Shown here piece after piece: positions 35,201 to 46,178 of a DNA stretch of 64,000 nucleotides (positions within the stretch are counted from its first letter, which is position 1; each line of letters begins with the position of its first letter). This DNA comes from Ancistrus triradiatus (taxonomy: Eukaryota > Chordata > Actinopteri > Siluriformes > Loricariidae): positions 231,001 through 295,000 of the forward strand of contig JAJAGP010000278.1 of the NCBI GenBank assembly GCA_025084515.1, read 5' to 3'. Under the pieces are notes generated by a model. That model saw only the letters and a program-made list of their open reading frames with translations, was not told the DNA's origin and did not search any database. The position numbers and the translations under genes were made by a program.

Positions 35201-38200
35201 CTGATCATTTTGGAGTGGTCTCTTCATTTTTCCAGAGCTGTATTCAGGCTGCATGTCGTTGCAGGGACTCTCGATTTATGTCTGAACGATTAGATCAGCC
35301 AAAACCCCCGAGAGTTTGCCTGTCAAATTCAAATTGTATTAAACATTTAAATAGCAGTAGTCAAATCTGTTGACCCATTATCACTTGGACCAGAGTTTGT
35401 GTCTCTGCTCTGGTTGTCACTAAACAGACAAATTTGGCCCTGTCTGAGGGAGGGAGGGTTGAACAAGGGATCATCTTCCCGTCACTTGAGTCAAGCCTAG
35501 TTCATTCTTACGCCCTGTGGCCCTCCTTCATACAGCAGGAGGTCATGCATGTGGCGGGAGGTGTCGATAAGTCTGGGTAACTGGACATGCCAAAGCTCCC
35601 TGGAAAGGAGGAAAAATCAAATACCATTCAAAATAGCTTGGGCAAAGTCTAAGGTTGTTTGTGTGTGAGGACAAAACAGCTGGACCGTTGGTCTGAAATG
35701 CTGGGGAATCATTTCTTACTACTTTACACAAATAAAAAAGAAAAGCATCTGAAGTGGAAAAAAACCGAGTCTAATATATTTAAAGTAAGACGATATGGTA
35801 CTACTTTGGAAATAATGTAACCTTAGATGTTAGACTGATAGCAGTGTAACCACATGCCCCTGTCCAACAGTGTTCTCATCGAATACGCTTCTGTCTGTGT
35901 TTAGTGGAGGAAGTTCTGGTTTGTCCTGGATCCCTCTGGACTAAGATACTACGCCAACCCTGAGGAGGTGAGCCCGACATGCATCTGACTATAAACACTG
36001 TACCTGCATGAGACTTAATGCCTTTAATGTTTCACAATCAAGTCTGCTGAACAGGAGCCTAAGGAATGATATTTATATTTTTATCTAACAGGGCGATGAG
36101 CCAGAGGGAGAGATCGATATTCAGCGCTGCCTGAGTGTTGTGGAGTTTGAAGTGGATAATTACTATGGACTTCAGATACACGTAAGATTAAAGAATGAGC
36201 TTTTGTAACTCCTCCTGCTTAAGAGTTTGAAGAATGACAAGTTTAAAATGTTTATAGAGCAATGATGAGTCTACTGCCATTAAAGGACCTATAGCTACAG
36301 AGGCCACGCCTCCTTCACTAAGACTGACAGGTACAGAGGCCACACCTCCTTCAGATACAGAGGACACGCATTCTTCAAGTACAGAGGCCACGCCTCTTTC
36401 ACTAAGACTGACAGGTACAGAGGCCAAACCTACTGTATTAAGACTGACAGGTACTGAGGCCACACCTCCTTCAGGTTTAGAAGAGACCCCTCTTTCACTG
36501 AGGCTGACAGGTACAGAGGATACACCTCCTTCAGGTACAGAAGCCACACCTGCTTCAGGTTCAGAGGACACGCCTCTTTCACTGAGGCTGACAGGTACAG
36601 AGGATACGCCTCCTTCAGATACAGAGGACACGCCTCCTTCATATAAGACTGACAGGTACAGAGGACACGCCTCCTTCAGGTTTAGAGAACACACCTCCTT
36701 CATATAAGACTGACAGGTACAGAGGACATGCCTCCTTCAGATTCATAGAGCAAAGCTCCTTTATTAAGACAAGGCCACGCCTCTTTCAATAAGATTGACA
36801 AGTACTGAGGACACGCCTCCGTCAGGTACAGAGACCACACCTCCTACATTAAGACTGACAGGTACAGAGGCCACACCTCCTTCAGGTTCAGAAGACACCC
36901 CTCTTTCACTGAGGCTGACAGGTACAGAGGATACGCCTCCTTCAGGTACAGAAGCCACACCTCCTTCAGGTTCAGAGGACACGCCTCTTTCACTGAGGCT
37001 GACAGGTACAGAGGATACGCCTCCTTCAGGTGCAAAGGACATGTCTCCTTCAAAAAGATTGACATGTACAGTGGGCATGTCTCCTTCAATTACAGGGGCC
37101 ACACCTGCTTCAGGTTCAGAGGACACGCCTCTTTCACTGAGGCTGATAGGTACAGAGGCCACACCTCCTTCAGGTGCAAAGGACATGTCTCTTTCAGGTA
37201 CAGAGGGCACTCCTCTTTCAATAAGACTGACTGGTACAGAAGCCACACCTGCTTCAGGTTCAGAGGACACGCCTCTTTCACTGAGGCTGATAGGTACAGA
37301 GGCCACACCTCCTTCAGGTGCAAAGGACATGTCTCCATCAAAAAGATTGACATGTACAGTGGGCATGTCTCCTTCAATTACAGGGGACACGCCTCTTTCA
37401 CTAATATCGACCTGTACAGAGGCCACACCTCCTTCACTGGGACTGATAGGTACTGAGGCCCCGCCCCTTTCAGGTACAGAAGCCACGCCTCCTTCACTGG
37501 GACTGAGTTGTACAGAGAACAAATGAGCAATAATATAGTAAAATTGAATGTATATTGTACTGTATGAGATTCATTCATATTTTTGTAATTGGGATGGATG
37601 TTCTCTGTACCCCTCTGTACAGATGCGGGACGCTGAGATCACGCTATCAGCCATGACATCACGCATCAGGAAGAACTGGATCGACACTCTGCAGAACCAC
37701 ATCAGGCGCAGCATGAAACAGTAGGTCTGGGGGATCATCCCTGTCCCTTATGCTCCTACCCCTTATGCCTGTGCTCTGTGCCTAATGAGAAAAAATAAAT
37801 AAATGGGGAAGAAGGATGTTAGAAAAGTTCCAGTTTGCGTAATTATGTTAAGTCCCGCTCTGTTTCTTCCCAAACTGGGTAGCCGCAAGTCACGTGTCGA
37901 CCACTGTGCCATAGGTCAGCGAGTGCTTCCTTACGACTTGTAGGTGCAACCGCTTCTTCTCACCAGCAGATGCTGAACATCTGCAGCAAGCTCACCATCA
38001 GGATTCCACCTTGGTTACTGGCGCCCCCTAGGTCCCGCTCAAAGCTTGGTCTTGAACCGAGTTTGAGTTTAATGGCCTTAAAATAGGAAACGCTAAAAAC
38101 CGCAGTGGCATGGCGTCGATCGTTAGTAATGTGACTCACATATCACGTTAACTTAATACCTGATAAGGGAAAGCTTGTCGAAAGAGTTCCATCTCCTCCG

Positions 38201-41200
38201 TCCCTCTCAGGCACCCGAATAGCAGCAGCAGCAGCAACTCCACCTCCCAGAATGCATCGCCCAGATTATCGCAGCCACATCAACCTGATTCAGGGTCCAA
38301 GGGCATCGGTCGGTGTCAGGATGAGCCAGGCACGACGTCATCGCCATCAACCCGCCAGCGGGAGGCAGGAGTGGGCCGAGACCAGGATCAGGAGAAGCGA
38401 TTTGGAGATAGGACCAAGTGGTTCCAGGAAGCGCTCTCGGACAGAGAGGGGGACAGCCCGTGGGACAAGGTAGAGCTGAAAAAGGGTGCGGCGGCCCCAG
38501 CGGGACATGGACTGCAGGAGATCCCCGAGACTTCATCAGGCATGGAGATCGAGAGGAAGTGGGAGGATTTCGAGAAGCTTCTTGTAGGCGAGATGAGGCC
38601 ACTATCGCCGATCAGCTACCAGGAACCACGAGTGACCAGCGAGGAGCTACAGACAGAGGTGAGTCAAGCTGGTCCTGTACAGCCCCAAATCAGTGTTCCA
38701 TGGATTTCCTTTGACTTTTATTTCACTGCAGACAGCATGAAACCGAGGTGTTTTATGTTTTTTTTTTTTAAACATCCATTCCTGCATTTCAGGCCTGTTA
38801 CACATTCCAAAAAGGTTTGGACGGAGGAAATGTAAATCTAGTAATGAGGTTAAAATATTTTTAAAAGAGGTGATGTCAACAGGTGATTATAGTCATGATT
38901 TGGTACAACAGCAGCATCCACAAAAGTGAGTCTTTGAGGAGCAAAGATGATCAGAGGATCTCCAGTTTATCAACTAATGTGTGAGAAAATGATTGAAATG
39001 TTTAAAAACAATGTTCCTCAAAGAAAGACTGGAAGGGATCTCCATATTTCTGCCTCCACAGAGCGTAACATCATTACAGCATTCAAGGAATCTGGAGGAA
39101 TTTCTGTGCATAAAGGGTAAGGGCACAAGCCTAAACTGAAGAGGGGTGATCTCCGCTCCCTCAGACGGCACTGCATCAAGAACCGTCATTCATCAATAGC
39201 TGATAGAACCACATGGACAAGGGATTCCTTTATCAAACCTTTACCAAGCTCTGCAATACAGAGCTACATTCACAAATGCCTCTTAAAACATTACTGTGCT
39301 AAAAAGAAGCCTTATGTTATAACCATGTCCAGAAGGGGCGTCGGCTTCTCTGGGCTCGGAGGCATCTGGGATGGACCATCACACAGTGGAGACGGGGATT
39401 GTGCTCAGACCCATCAGTGTAACAGATCTTTTTTGGAAGAAATGGACGAAAAAGGACCATCCAGTCCAAAAGCCAGGCTCTGGCATGGTATGGGGTCGGG
39501 TCAGGGCCCTTGGTGAAGGTCATTTCCACTTCTGTGATGCAGCATAATGCAGAAAAGTACACTGAGATTTTAGAGGAACATCAGCTGCCTTCAAGATGAC
39601 ATCTTCATCAGGGAGGTCCGTGCATTTATCAAGGAGCCAAATCAGAAAAAGTTAGGACTGAAATATGTAAATCCCTTCCAGTCTTTCTTTGAGGAACATT
39701 GTTTTTAAACATTTCAATCATTTTCTCACAGATTAGTTGATAAACTGGAGATCCTCTGATCATCTTTACTCCTCAAAGACTCAGCCTATTGACATCACCT
39801 GTTTGAAATCACATCATTATTTAGTTTTTGACTTCATTCCCAGACCTATTGCCCCGTCCCATCTTTCTTTGGAATGAGTTGCAGGCCTGGAATGCAGGAA
39901 TGGATGTTTATTAAGAAGAAAAAACAAGCATATCTAGAGTTCATCCTGTCCCAGCTTTTTCTGTATATAATTAGAGCTGTGCTACTTTCTATCCTGTAGG
40001 TCCCCTCACTGAGGCAGCAGGCCGAGAAGCCACGTAAAGGTCGAGTCCGGCCTGGATCTGCAGTTCCCTGTGGACCGGACTCCCCCTGCGCCTCCAGACT
40101 GCACCAGATAGAGAGCGAGTACGGAAGGAGGCTGGAGGAGATGGAGAGAGAGCACGTGCGAGAGAAGAAAGAGATGGAGAGGGAGAGAGAGCGCCTACTG
40201 CAGGAGGAGGCGCAGCATGCAGTCACGGGTAAATACTGCCCTTATAAATGACATTATGCCTTATGCCTGCTGTTTGATTTGTGTCCTGACCTTGGGGTTT
40301 GTTCTGTCAGCCATAGAAGCTCTGAGAAAGGCTCACGAGGACGAGATGGAGAGAGTCAGAGCGACAGAGTCCGCTCTAACAGTGTGAGTATGTACAGGCT
40401 CTGATTTATATACACTGTATGGTCTGCCCAAGAAGGACTGGCACCCTCGGTATAGATGGTCGGACGTATGAGCCGAGCTCTCAATGACTGCACATGAATG
40501 TGAGGGGTTTTAATGTGATTGGCATGAATGTGACTCGCCAATAGGGGTGTAATGATGCATCGTACGGCTAATTGGAGTGTGGTTTTTGCATGTAATGCAA
40601 TTCCATTCTTGAACACCAGATGGCAGTCATACTCATGGATGCTTATCCCATTCTCGGTGAGAATCCTAATTTCTTTTAATTGCAGGGAAAGTTTCGTCAT
40701 CAGTCATCGTGAATCGAATCGAATCGTGAGCAGAGTGTATCATTACACCCCTAGTGTCAAATGAGATCAGCCGGCTTGACTGTTGCTATGCCAACACCAG
40801 AAGCGACGGTGATCGGTGATTTGTCTGCCGGCAGAAGTTCCAAAAATCGAGCAGATTGCGAATACACAAGCTCGAATTAGTTTACTGTCGTCCGAATAAA
40901 TCGCACGTAGAAACCATATTAGATCTGTAATGGTCTTTAATGGTCCATACTCACTCTGGTATTGCCTGAATAGCACACATCTAAACGGCGTCTGTGAATA
41001 TGAGCAGCTTTTATAGCCTGTCTGCCGGCATCTAACCTGACTAGGTCACCGTTTCCATAGCTACGTTAAAAATTGCATGGTGTGAAAAACCCCTAGGGGT
41101 TACGTTACAGGTCTAATGACCAGAATGTTGTGAGTTCAAGTCCCGGTAAGTCCCAAGCTGCTCCTAAGCAGGAAAGTAAGAAGGCTCTCGATTGTGAGTC

Positions 41201-44200
41201 GCTTTGACCGGACCGTAAATATTGAGACGGTCAATCTTTCGATCTTCTCAGCGCTGCGAGGCACGGCAGGTATGATGGAGCGAGTGGACTGCCCCAACAG
41301 CTGTGTGGAGAGCCGTAGAGGGAGAGCTTTATAATCACCGTTCCAGCTCGGTGAACAAAAGAGCTGCGACAATAGATACAAAGGCCAAGCGTCTGCACCG
41401 GCGCTAAATGGATTTCCAATGAATTAGTTCAATCAATCAGCAAATCAATTAACCCATTATAGCAGACATCTGTTCAGCTGTCAATGAATAACCCATTGTG
41501 TGTGTGTGTGTGTGTGTCAGGCCCGAGGCCGTGTGTCTGCAGCGGGAGCTGGACGGTCTGTCCGAGCGTTACACACAGAGGTGTGTGGAGCTGAATCAGT
41601 TACAGAACTCGACAGGACAGAGACACACACAGATGGAGGAGAGAGAGAAAGAGGTGGAGCGCCTACGCAGAGACAACCAGGTGCTGGAAGTACGACACGG
41701 CACGAAGCAGGGCAACGTTTGATGTGGCCACTTTATTAGGTACACCTTGCCAGTGCCAGCCTGGACCCGCTTTTGCCTTCAGAACTGCCTTGATTCGTCA
41801 TGGCATCGTTTCAGGAAGGTGCTGGAGCTCATCATCATGCTCATAAAGCAGTCTGGAGCGTTATCCTGCTGGGAGTAGATATCAAAAGATGGTACTCTGC
41901 TCATAAACGGGTGCACATGGTCAGCAGTAATGCCCAGCTGGAGAAAATGTCCCCCACACCATTACAGCACCAGCAGCCTGAACCGCTGAGGCAAGCCAGG
42001 GTGGATCCATCAGTTTTTTTTCACGTTGTTTACGTTAAATTCTGACCCGACCATCCGAATGTCGCAGCAGAAATCGGGTCTCATCAGACCAGGCGTCTTC
42101 CAATCTATCGTCCAGTTTTGGTGACCCCGTGTGAACTCTAGCCTCAGTTGCCTGTTCTTAGCTGGGACCTGATGTGGTTAACCGGTTGTAGCCCATCTGC
42201 TTCAAGGTTTGACGTGCTGTACATTCGGTTGTAACAAGTGGCTATTTGAGTTACTGTTTATTTTTATCAGATCAACCCGGTCTGGCATCAACAAGGCATT
42301 TTCACCCAGAGAACTGCCCTCACTGGATATTTTCTCTTTTTCAGACCCTTCTCCGTAAACCCTATAGATGGCGCTGTGTGTGAAAATCCCAGTAGATCAG
42401 CAGTTTCTGAAATACTCAACCCCAACAATCGTGTCACGTTCAAAGTCACTCAAATCACCTTTCTTCCCCAATCTGATGGGCGGTTTGATTCAGCAGCAGG
42501 TCTTGATCATGTCTACATGCTGCCGTGTGATTGGCTGATTAGATATTTGCGTTAACGAGCAGTTGCACAGGTGTACCTAATAAAGTGGCCGGTCAGTGTA
42601 TGTAGAAACAATGGTGTAGTAGATATTCAGAGAGGGACTAAAGGCTGTTAAAAGCCTGTACACTGTATATAAAAAGAGACGCGTCTTGTGTCATGTTTTC
42701 ACTTCCTCTCTCCGTGTTCACACAGGAACTGCAGGCGCGTCTAACCGAGGAGATAACACTCATGCGAGCCTTCATCACAGGTCAAAGGTCAGGTGTCATG
42801 CCCCTAGGCAGCTGTGAGCGGAGCATCTCCGAATTAGAGGTAAGAGGTCAGTCTGTTTGGGTTTGCAGGTTTCTGTACTGCTACAGAGCTGCTATTAGAG
42901 TCTGTGGATTAGGATTCTGATTCGAGTCATTGTGTGATGTAGATAGCGGTTGTGTAGATGTTGTGTAAGAAACGACTTCCGCTCGGCCTTCACCTTCAGG
43001 GGCGTTTCTGAGATCCCATCCAGACATGAGCCATAGAAGTGCCGATACCGCGTGGTGTATTTTGTAAGATGCTGCCATCTAGTGGTGACGTACGGAATTA
43101 CTGTATACGGATAGATATACCCCGCTGTGCAGCAATAACTGCAGCTAAACGTTTCCTGTAGCTGTTGATCAGTCCTGCACACCGGCTTGGAGGAATTTTA
43201 GCCCATTCCTCCGTACAGAACAGCTTCAGCTCTGGGATGTTGGTGGGTTTCCTCACATTAGCTGCTCGTTTCAGGTCCTTCCACAACATCTCCATTGGAT
43301 TAAGGTCAGGACTTTGACTTGGCCATTCCAGAACATGAACTTTATTCTTCTGTAACCATTCTTTGGTAGAACGGCTTGTGTGCTTAGGGTCGTTGTCCTG
43401 CTGCATGACCCACCTTCTCTTGAGATTCAGCTCATGGACAGATGTCCTGACATTTTCCTTTAGAATTCTCTGATATCATTCAGAATCCATTGTTCCATCA
43501 ATGATGGCAAGCCGTCCTGCCCAGATGCAGCAAAACAGGCCCAAACCATGATCCTACCACCACCATGTTTCACAGATGGGATAAGGTTCTTATGCTGGAA
43601 TGCAGTGTTTTCCTTTCTCCAAACATTAGCCAATGTGAGAGAGGCCTTCAGTTGCTTAGAAGGTTCCCTGGGGTCCTTTGTGACCTCGCCAACTATTACA
43701 CGCTTTGCTCTTGGAGTGATCTTTGTTGGTTTAATGGATGAACAATCAGAAGGATGACTGGACAGACAGAGCCGACATTGGTTACCTTGTGGTGACATGT
43801 AGCTAGAACCGTTTTGTCAGTGCAAGGTTTGTACTATGAAAGAAAGCGTGTGTGTGTGTTCTGCAGATGCTGTTGAGGGTTAAGCAGAATGAGATTGAGT
43901 GCTTACAGAAGGAGATCAGCTGTCTCCGGAATGAGGTCCAGTCATTATCTAAGGTAACTAACAGCTGTGTTTGTGGGCAGAAGTCTGTACAGGATGCTGG
44001 TGGCTGGATATTTTTGGTGAATTGACTTCGTGTGTGTGTGTGTAGGAGAATCAGGAGCTGAGCGAGCGCTACAAAGCAGTGTATGTGGAGCTGTGTGGTG
44101 TGAAGGGACTCGGCGAGATCGAGCTCGGCTCTCTGAAAGAACACCTCAGGCTCACCAGCGCCGCCCTGGAGGAGGAACAGCAGCAGCAGCAGCAAGTAAA

Positions 44201-44207
44201 ACCTTGA
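25727..44207 (+). CDS. triobp: TRIO and F-actin binding protein (TRIOBP)-like
   Basis: Likely F-actin bundling scaffold. CDS exons: 25727-25829, 26455-27769, 30353-30518, 32150-32218, 32331-32382, 33523-33614, 35045-35101, 35905-35967, 36092-36181, 37623-37720, 38211-38658, 40000-40228, 40311-40383, 41521-41680, 42726-42839, 43867-43953 and 44046-44207. Phases all match, giving 1,125 aa. Residues 35-472 (one large exon) are Ser/Arg/His-rich and end near 'EDYVIIADIPK', like human TRIOBP's YTVLADLP segment. The PH domain is about 603-700 ('KKGWMFML', 'WRKFWFVLD', 'ITLSAMTSRIRKNWI'). About 880-1125 is coiled coil ending 'LKEHLRL...'. A single PH domain argues against MPRIP. An in-frame TGA two codons upstream supports the start. 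Exon 14's donor (gtgctg) is weak. The last exon could instead splice on at 'CAA/gtaaaa'. Confidence 0.88.
26186..26402. repeat. hAT-like non-autonomous repeat before TRIOBP exon 2
   Basis: Same family as the array in Delta intron 7. Starts 'agctgtcttgaaaagagaaa' and ends 'ggttgggaaccactga'. It stops about 50 bp before the acceptor of the large TRIOBP exon. Confidence 0.65.
27953..30050. mobile_element. Putative DNA element carrying the 'gtctcgg' repeat, with inverted ends
   Basis: The left end 'agtgttgtagtactatggtc' and the right end 'gtcttgactacagcactaaa' are imperfect inverted matches. The inside starts and finishes with 'tcggtctcg'/'ggtcttgac' sequence, and most of it is the 28.6-30.0 kb minisatellite. 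No transposase frame. It lies in TRIOBP intron 2. Confidence 0.5.
28600..30025. repeat. Minisatellite with 33/39-bp units in TRIOBP intron 2
   Basis: About 40 units of the type 'cagactccatatgtcccgg' followed by 'tcttggtcttgact'. Units are mainly 33 bp, or 39 bp with an extra 'ttggtc'. Because both lengths are multiples of three, long Pro/Val/Leu- or Ser/Asp-rich frames stay open on both strands, but they are not coding. A small related cluster lies at about 31,045-31,160. Confidence 0.9.
31045..31165. repeat. Small outlying cluster of the TRIOBP minisatellite
   Basis: Contains 'aaaggtcttgact' twice and 'gtcccggtcttggtcttgac', as in the 28.6-30.0 kb array about 1 kb upstream. A short Mermaid-like tail precedes it. 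Confidence 0.65.
31548..32072 (+). pseudogene. Tc1-like transposon relic with transposase fragment
   Basis: Ends 'actgtgtaaaagtcttagg' (left) and 'ctaagacttttgtacagt' (right) are inverted repeats. Inside, about 31,875-31,980 encodes a fragment similar to the catalytic region of Tc1 transposases ('YDKAHKDW', 'DQWKR', 'SDKSKFDMFG'). Most of the gene is deleted, and a short 'gggtgaaaa' duplication lies at its start. It is in TRIOBP intron 3. Confidence 0.7.
32233..32294. repeat. (CA)n microsatellite between TRIOBP exons 4 and 5
   Basis: About 62 bp of CA dinucleotides filling more than half of the 112-bp intron 4. Confidence 0.95.
33609..33611 (+). promoter_or_regulatory. Candidate start codon of the short (Tara-type) TRIOBP isoform
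   Basis: The last two codons of exon 6 are ATG ACT, and exon 7 continues into 'KKGWM'. Human short TRIOBP (Tara) begins with Met-Thr shortly before its KKGW motif, so this ATG may serve a 528-residue PH-plus-coiled-coil isoform. An internal promoter was not identified. Confidence 0.4.
33757..34985. mobile_element. DNA element with 'ggggtgtgcgatat' ends
   Basis: The left end 'ggggtgtgcgatattgac' is mirrored by 'catattgcacgccc' on the right. No transposase frame. A separate repeat related to 1.18-1.36 kb is nested at about 34,600-34,800. In TRIOBP intron 6. Confidence 0.5.
36285..37525. repeat. Minisatellite with 24-bp-based units in TRIOBP intron 9
   Basis: Units such as 'ggtacagaggccacacctcc' plus 'ttca', alternating with a longer form containing 'ctttcactgaggctgac'. 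Most lengths are multiples of three, leaving long repetitive frames open on both strands (about 36,795-37,526 on plus, 36,764-37,522 on minus). The intron splits the PH domain between 'LQIH' and 'MRDAE', so inclusion as exon would break the domain. I treat it as non-coding. Confidence 0.85.
38838..39905. mobile_element. DNA element with about 200-bp inverted ends
   Basis: The left end (about 38,850-39,050: 'ggtgatgtcaacagg', 'ctttgaggagcaaagatgat', 'ggatctccagtttatcaac') is the reverse complement of the right end (about 39,660-39,860). The interior holds degraded sequence with no intact ORF. A related one-ended copy lies at 22.95-23.29 kb. It is in TRIOBP intron 11. Superfamily unassigned. 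Confidence 0.7.
40544..40757. mobile_element. Short MITE with 'aggggtgtaatgat' ends
   Basis: The left end 'aggggtgtaatgatgca' and right end 'gtatcattacacccct' are inverted repeats enclosing about 210 bp without ORF. A 'gaatcgaatcgaatcg' run precedes the right end. In TRIOBP intron 13. Confidence 0.75.
41724..42600 (-). pseudogene. Tc1-like relic (family with 'attaggtacacc' ends), inverted
   Basis: Ends 'ctttattaggtacacct' and 'aggtgtacctaataaagtgg' are inverted repeats. On the minus strand the interior matches parts of a fish Tc1 transposase gene, but a large central block is missing and frames are broken. In TRIOBP intron 14. Related relics: 45.52-46.07, 57.23-57.39 and 61.60-61.78 kb. Confidence 0.75.
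43085..43815 (-). pseudogene. Tc1 transposase relic in TRIOBP intron 15
   Basis: The minus strand encodes two broken pieces of a Tc1-type DDE transposase. About 43,460-43,800 has 'HGGGRIMVWACFAASG'. About 43,098-43,406 has 'MQQDNDPKHTSRSTKEW' and 'WPSQSPDLNPMEMLWKDL', with the third catalytic acidic position in the final motif. The pieces are in different frames, the N-terminal DNA-binding part is largely lost, and the element is not expected to be active. Confidence 0.85.
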
Positions 44208-44308
44208 AAGGGAGAGGGTGCCGACACTTTCACCTCCACTCACAGTTAGGGTGGGGTCTCTCCGGCCTGCTGTGGAGGGAGAGGCGGGACTGTTTGCACA
44301 CTAGGCAG

Positions 44309-44314
44309 ATTAAA
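44309..44314 (+). terminator. Possible TRIOBP polyadenylation signal
   Basis: ATTAAA about 100 bp after the proposed TRIOBP stop codon. It fits if the gene ends in the exon at 44,046-44,207; a further downstream exon cannot be excluded. Confidence 0.4.
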
Positions 44315-44710
44315 TACTTTTAAACACTTGACTTGTGTCGTTTTTTGAAAGGTACCTGGATCTTGTTTTTGGTGATTTGTAAGGATATAGGAGAGCTTCC
44401 TGTCCTGGTCAGGGTCACTGGGCGCATTCAGGGGTACTGATTGGTGCTTACCACCGCGCCACCAATAATATTTAGCCTTGTTATGTACATTAAAATGCAC
44501 TGTCTGTATAAGAGACTCAACAGAAAAGACAAAAAGTGTCAGAGAGTGGCGATGAACAGAGATAGTGACCAAATAAACTGGCATCCAATCCATGTCTGAG
44601 GTCTGCAGAATTATAATAGGAAAAGAAATCTGTCTTATATACATCTTACTCATGTCTGTGTGGCAGAAAAGTACAGTACTAAATATTTTCATATAGTGTT
44701 TTAATTCATA

Positions 44711-45065
44711 TCATACAGCGGTACCTCGGTTCTCGTACAGAGAGAATGTTTCCCATAAGGAATAATGTAAACTGAATGAATGGGTTCCAGATCCCCAGAA
44801 AATCCCCCTGTATGAGGCATTATCAGCATTAATGGAGCTGTATTGTACAGGAGCTCCTGATTTATGGTGGGGAGATGTTCAGATCTATCATAAGATAAAT
44901 GGATCAGGAACTGATGAGTTTAATATAGTCTGTACTGTATCATAGAGGAGCCGATTCCACATTAACCTACCCTACAATAAAGGGTTGAAAACTCATCATT
45001 TAGTGAGTCATGGATTGAAAGTGAAAGTAAAAGCAAAACACTTACTCTATTGGTGAACTCTCCTT
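44711..45065 (+). repeat. Interspersed repeat with 'cggtacctcggttctcgtac' end, copy 1
   Basis: Contains 'ccccctgtatgaggca', 'ggagctcctgatttatg', 'ccgattccacattaacc' and 'gcaaaacacttactctat'. The same words occur in reverse complement at 60.77-61.06 kb. No ORF. Confidence 0.75.
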
Positions 45066-45208
45066 TCGGTTGGCTCTTATAAATAACCTTTTTATGACCC
45101 ATAGAGATTTATTAGCACTAAGATACAGGACTGTAGATGTAAAAATACAGAAAAACATGATAAACAGCACAGATCTTCAGACATAAATAGGGTTTTGGTT
45201 CAAGGATT

Positions 45209-45214
45209 TTTATT
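45209..45214 (-). terminator. Candidate smdt1 polyadenylation signal
   Basis: AATAAA on the minus strand about 970 bp after the smdt1 stop. If used, the 3' UTR would include the Tc1-like relic at 45.52-46.07 kb. Confidence 0.35.
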
Positions 45215-45514
45215 TCAATGCATCACAAGGTATGAAAGTGCATTCAGATTTGGTATTTGTACAGTCGTTCAAAACGTGAGACAGCTGAGGAGTGTTTTAC
45301 TCTGTTTACACAAACCTGTCCATGTGAACCCAAGTGAGGCTGCTCTACACTGAAGCTTAAATAGGATAAAAATTAAAATCAAACTGGATCGAGGCACCGG
45401 TGGAACGAGCGAGCGCAAACAGGCTCGTGCCCTTCTTCTTCAACATAACGATCTTCTGATCACACTGCAAGAGGGGGAACGTCTGTTTAGAGTACATTCT
45501 TCAGCAGTATGTTA

Positions 45515-46075
45515 CCTGGCCACTTTATTAGGTACACCTGTTTGACTGCTCGTTAAAGCAAATCAATCAGCCAATCACACGGAAGCACCTCCATGCATTT
45601 AGTCATGCCGGCAAGTTCAAACCCAGCATCAGAATGGGGAAGGTGACTTTGAACGTGGCATGGTTGTTGGGGCTGAGCATGTCAGGAGCTGCTGATCTAC
45701 TGGGATTTTCTCACAGCGCCACCTCTAGGGTTTAAAGGGAATGGAAAAAGAGAAAATATATCTCTGGGAGAAAATGCCTTGTGGATGCCAGAGGTCGGAG
45801 GAGAATGCAGACCGGTTCAAGCTGATAGAAAGGTGACCGTATCCTTGAAGCAGATGGGCTACAGCAGCAGAAGACCACACCGGGTGCTACTCCTGTCAGC
45901 TAAGGACTCACCAAAACAGGACAACAGAAGACTGGAAAAACGTCGTCTGGTCTGATGAGTCTGGATTTCTGCTGCGACATTCGGATGGTCGGGTCAGAAT
46001 TTGGTTCTGAAGGCAAAAGCGGGGCCAACCCAGTCCTAACACGGTGTACCTAATAAAGTGTCCGCTGAGTGTATA
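45515..46075 (+). pseudogene. Tc1-like relic (family with 'attaggtacacc' ends), forward
   Basis: Starts 'ccactttattaggtacacc' and ends 'gtacctaataaagtgtccgc'. The inside retains short transposase blocks in order, for example coding for DERGMVVG-like and 'SRRPHRVL'-like sequence, but with large deletions and broken frames. It lies just 3' of smdt1, in its presumed 3' UTR. Confidence 0.75.
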
Positions 46076-46178
46076 TATTGTACACCTGAATAAACATAGC
46101 ATCAAAGCAAACGGAGTGCAGCTTTGTGTAAAGCTCCATCTAAAAATCATATCTAATTAAATATGTACTAACCATTTC

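Noticed and set aside
36188..37526. Repetitive frames of 170-252 codons on both strands
   Set aside because: Tandem-repeat artefact inside a TRIOBP intron; reading it as exon would disrupt the PH domain.
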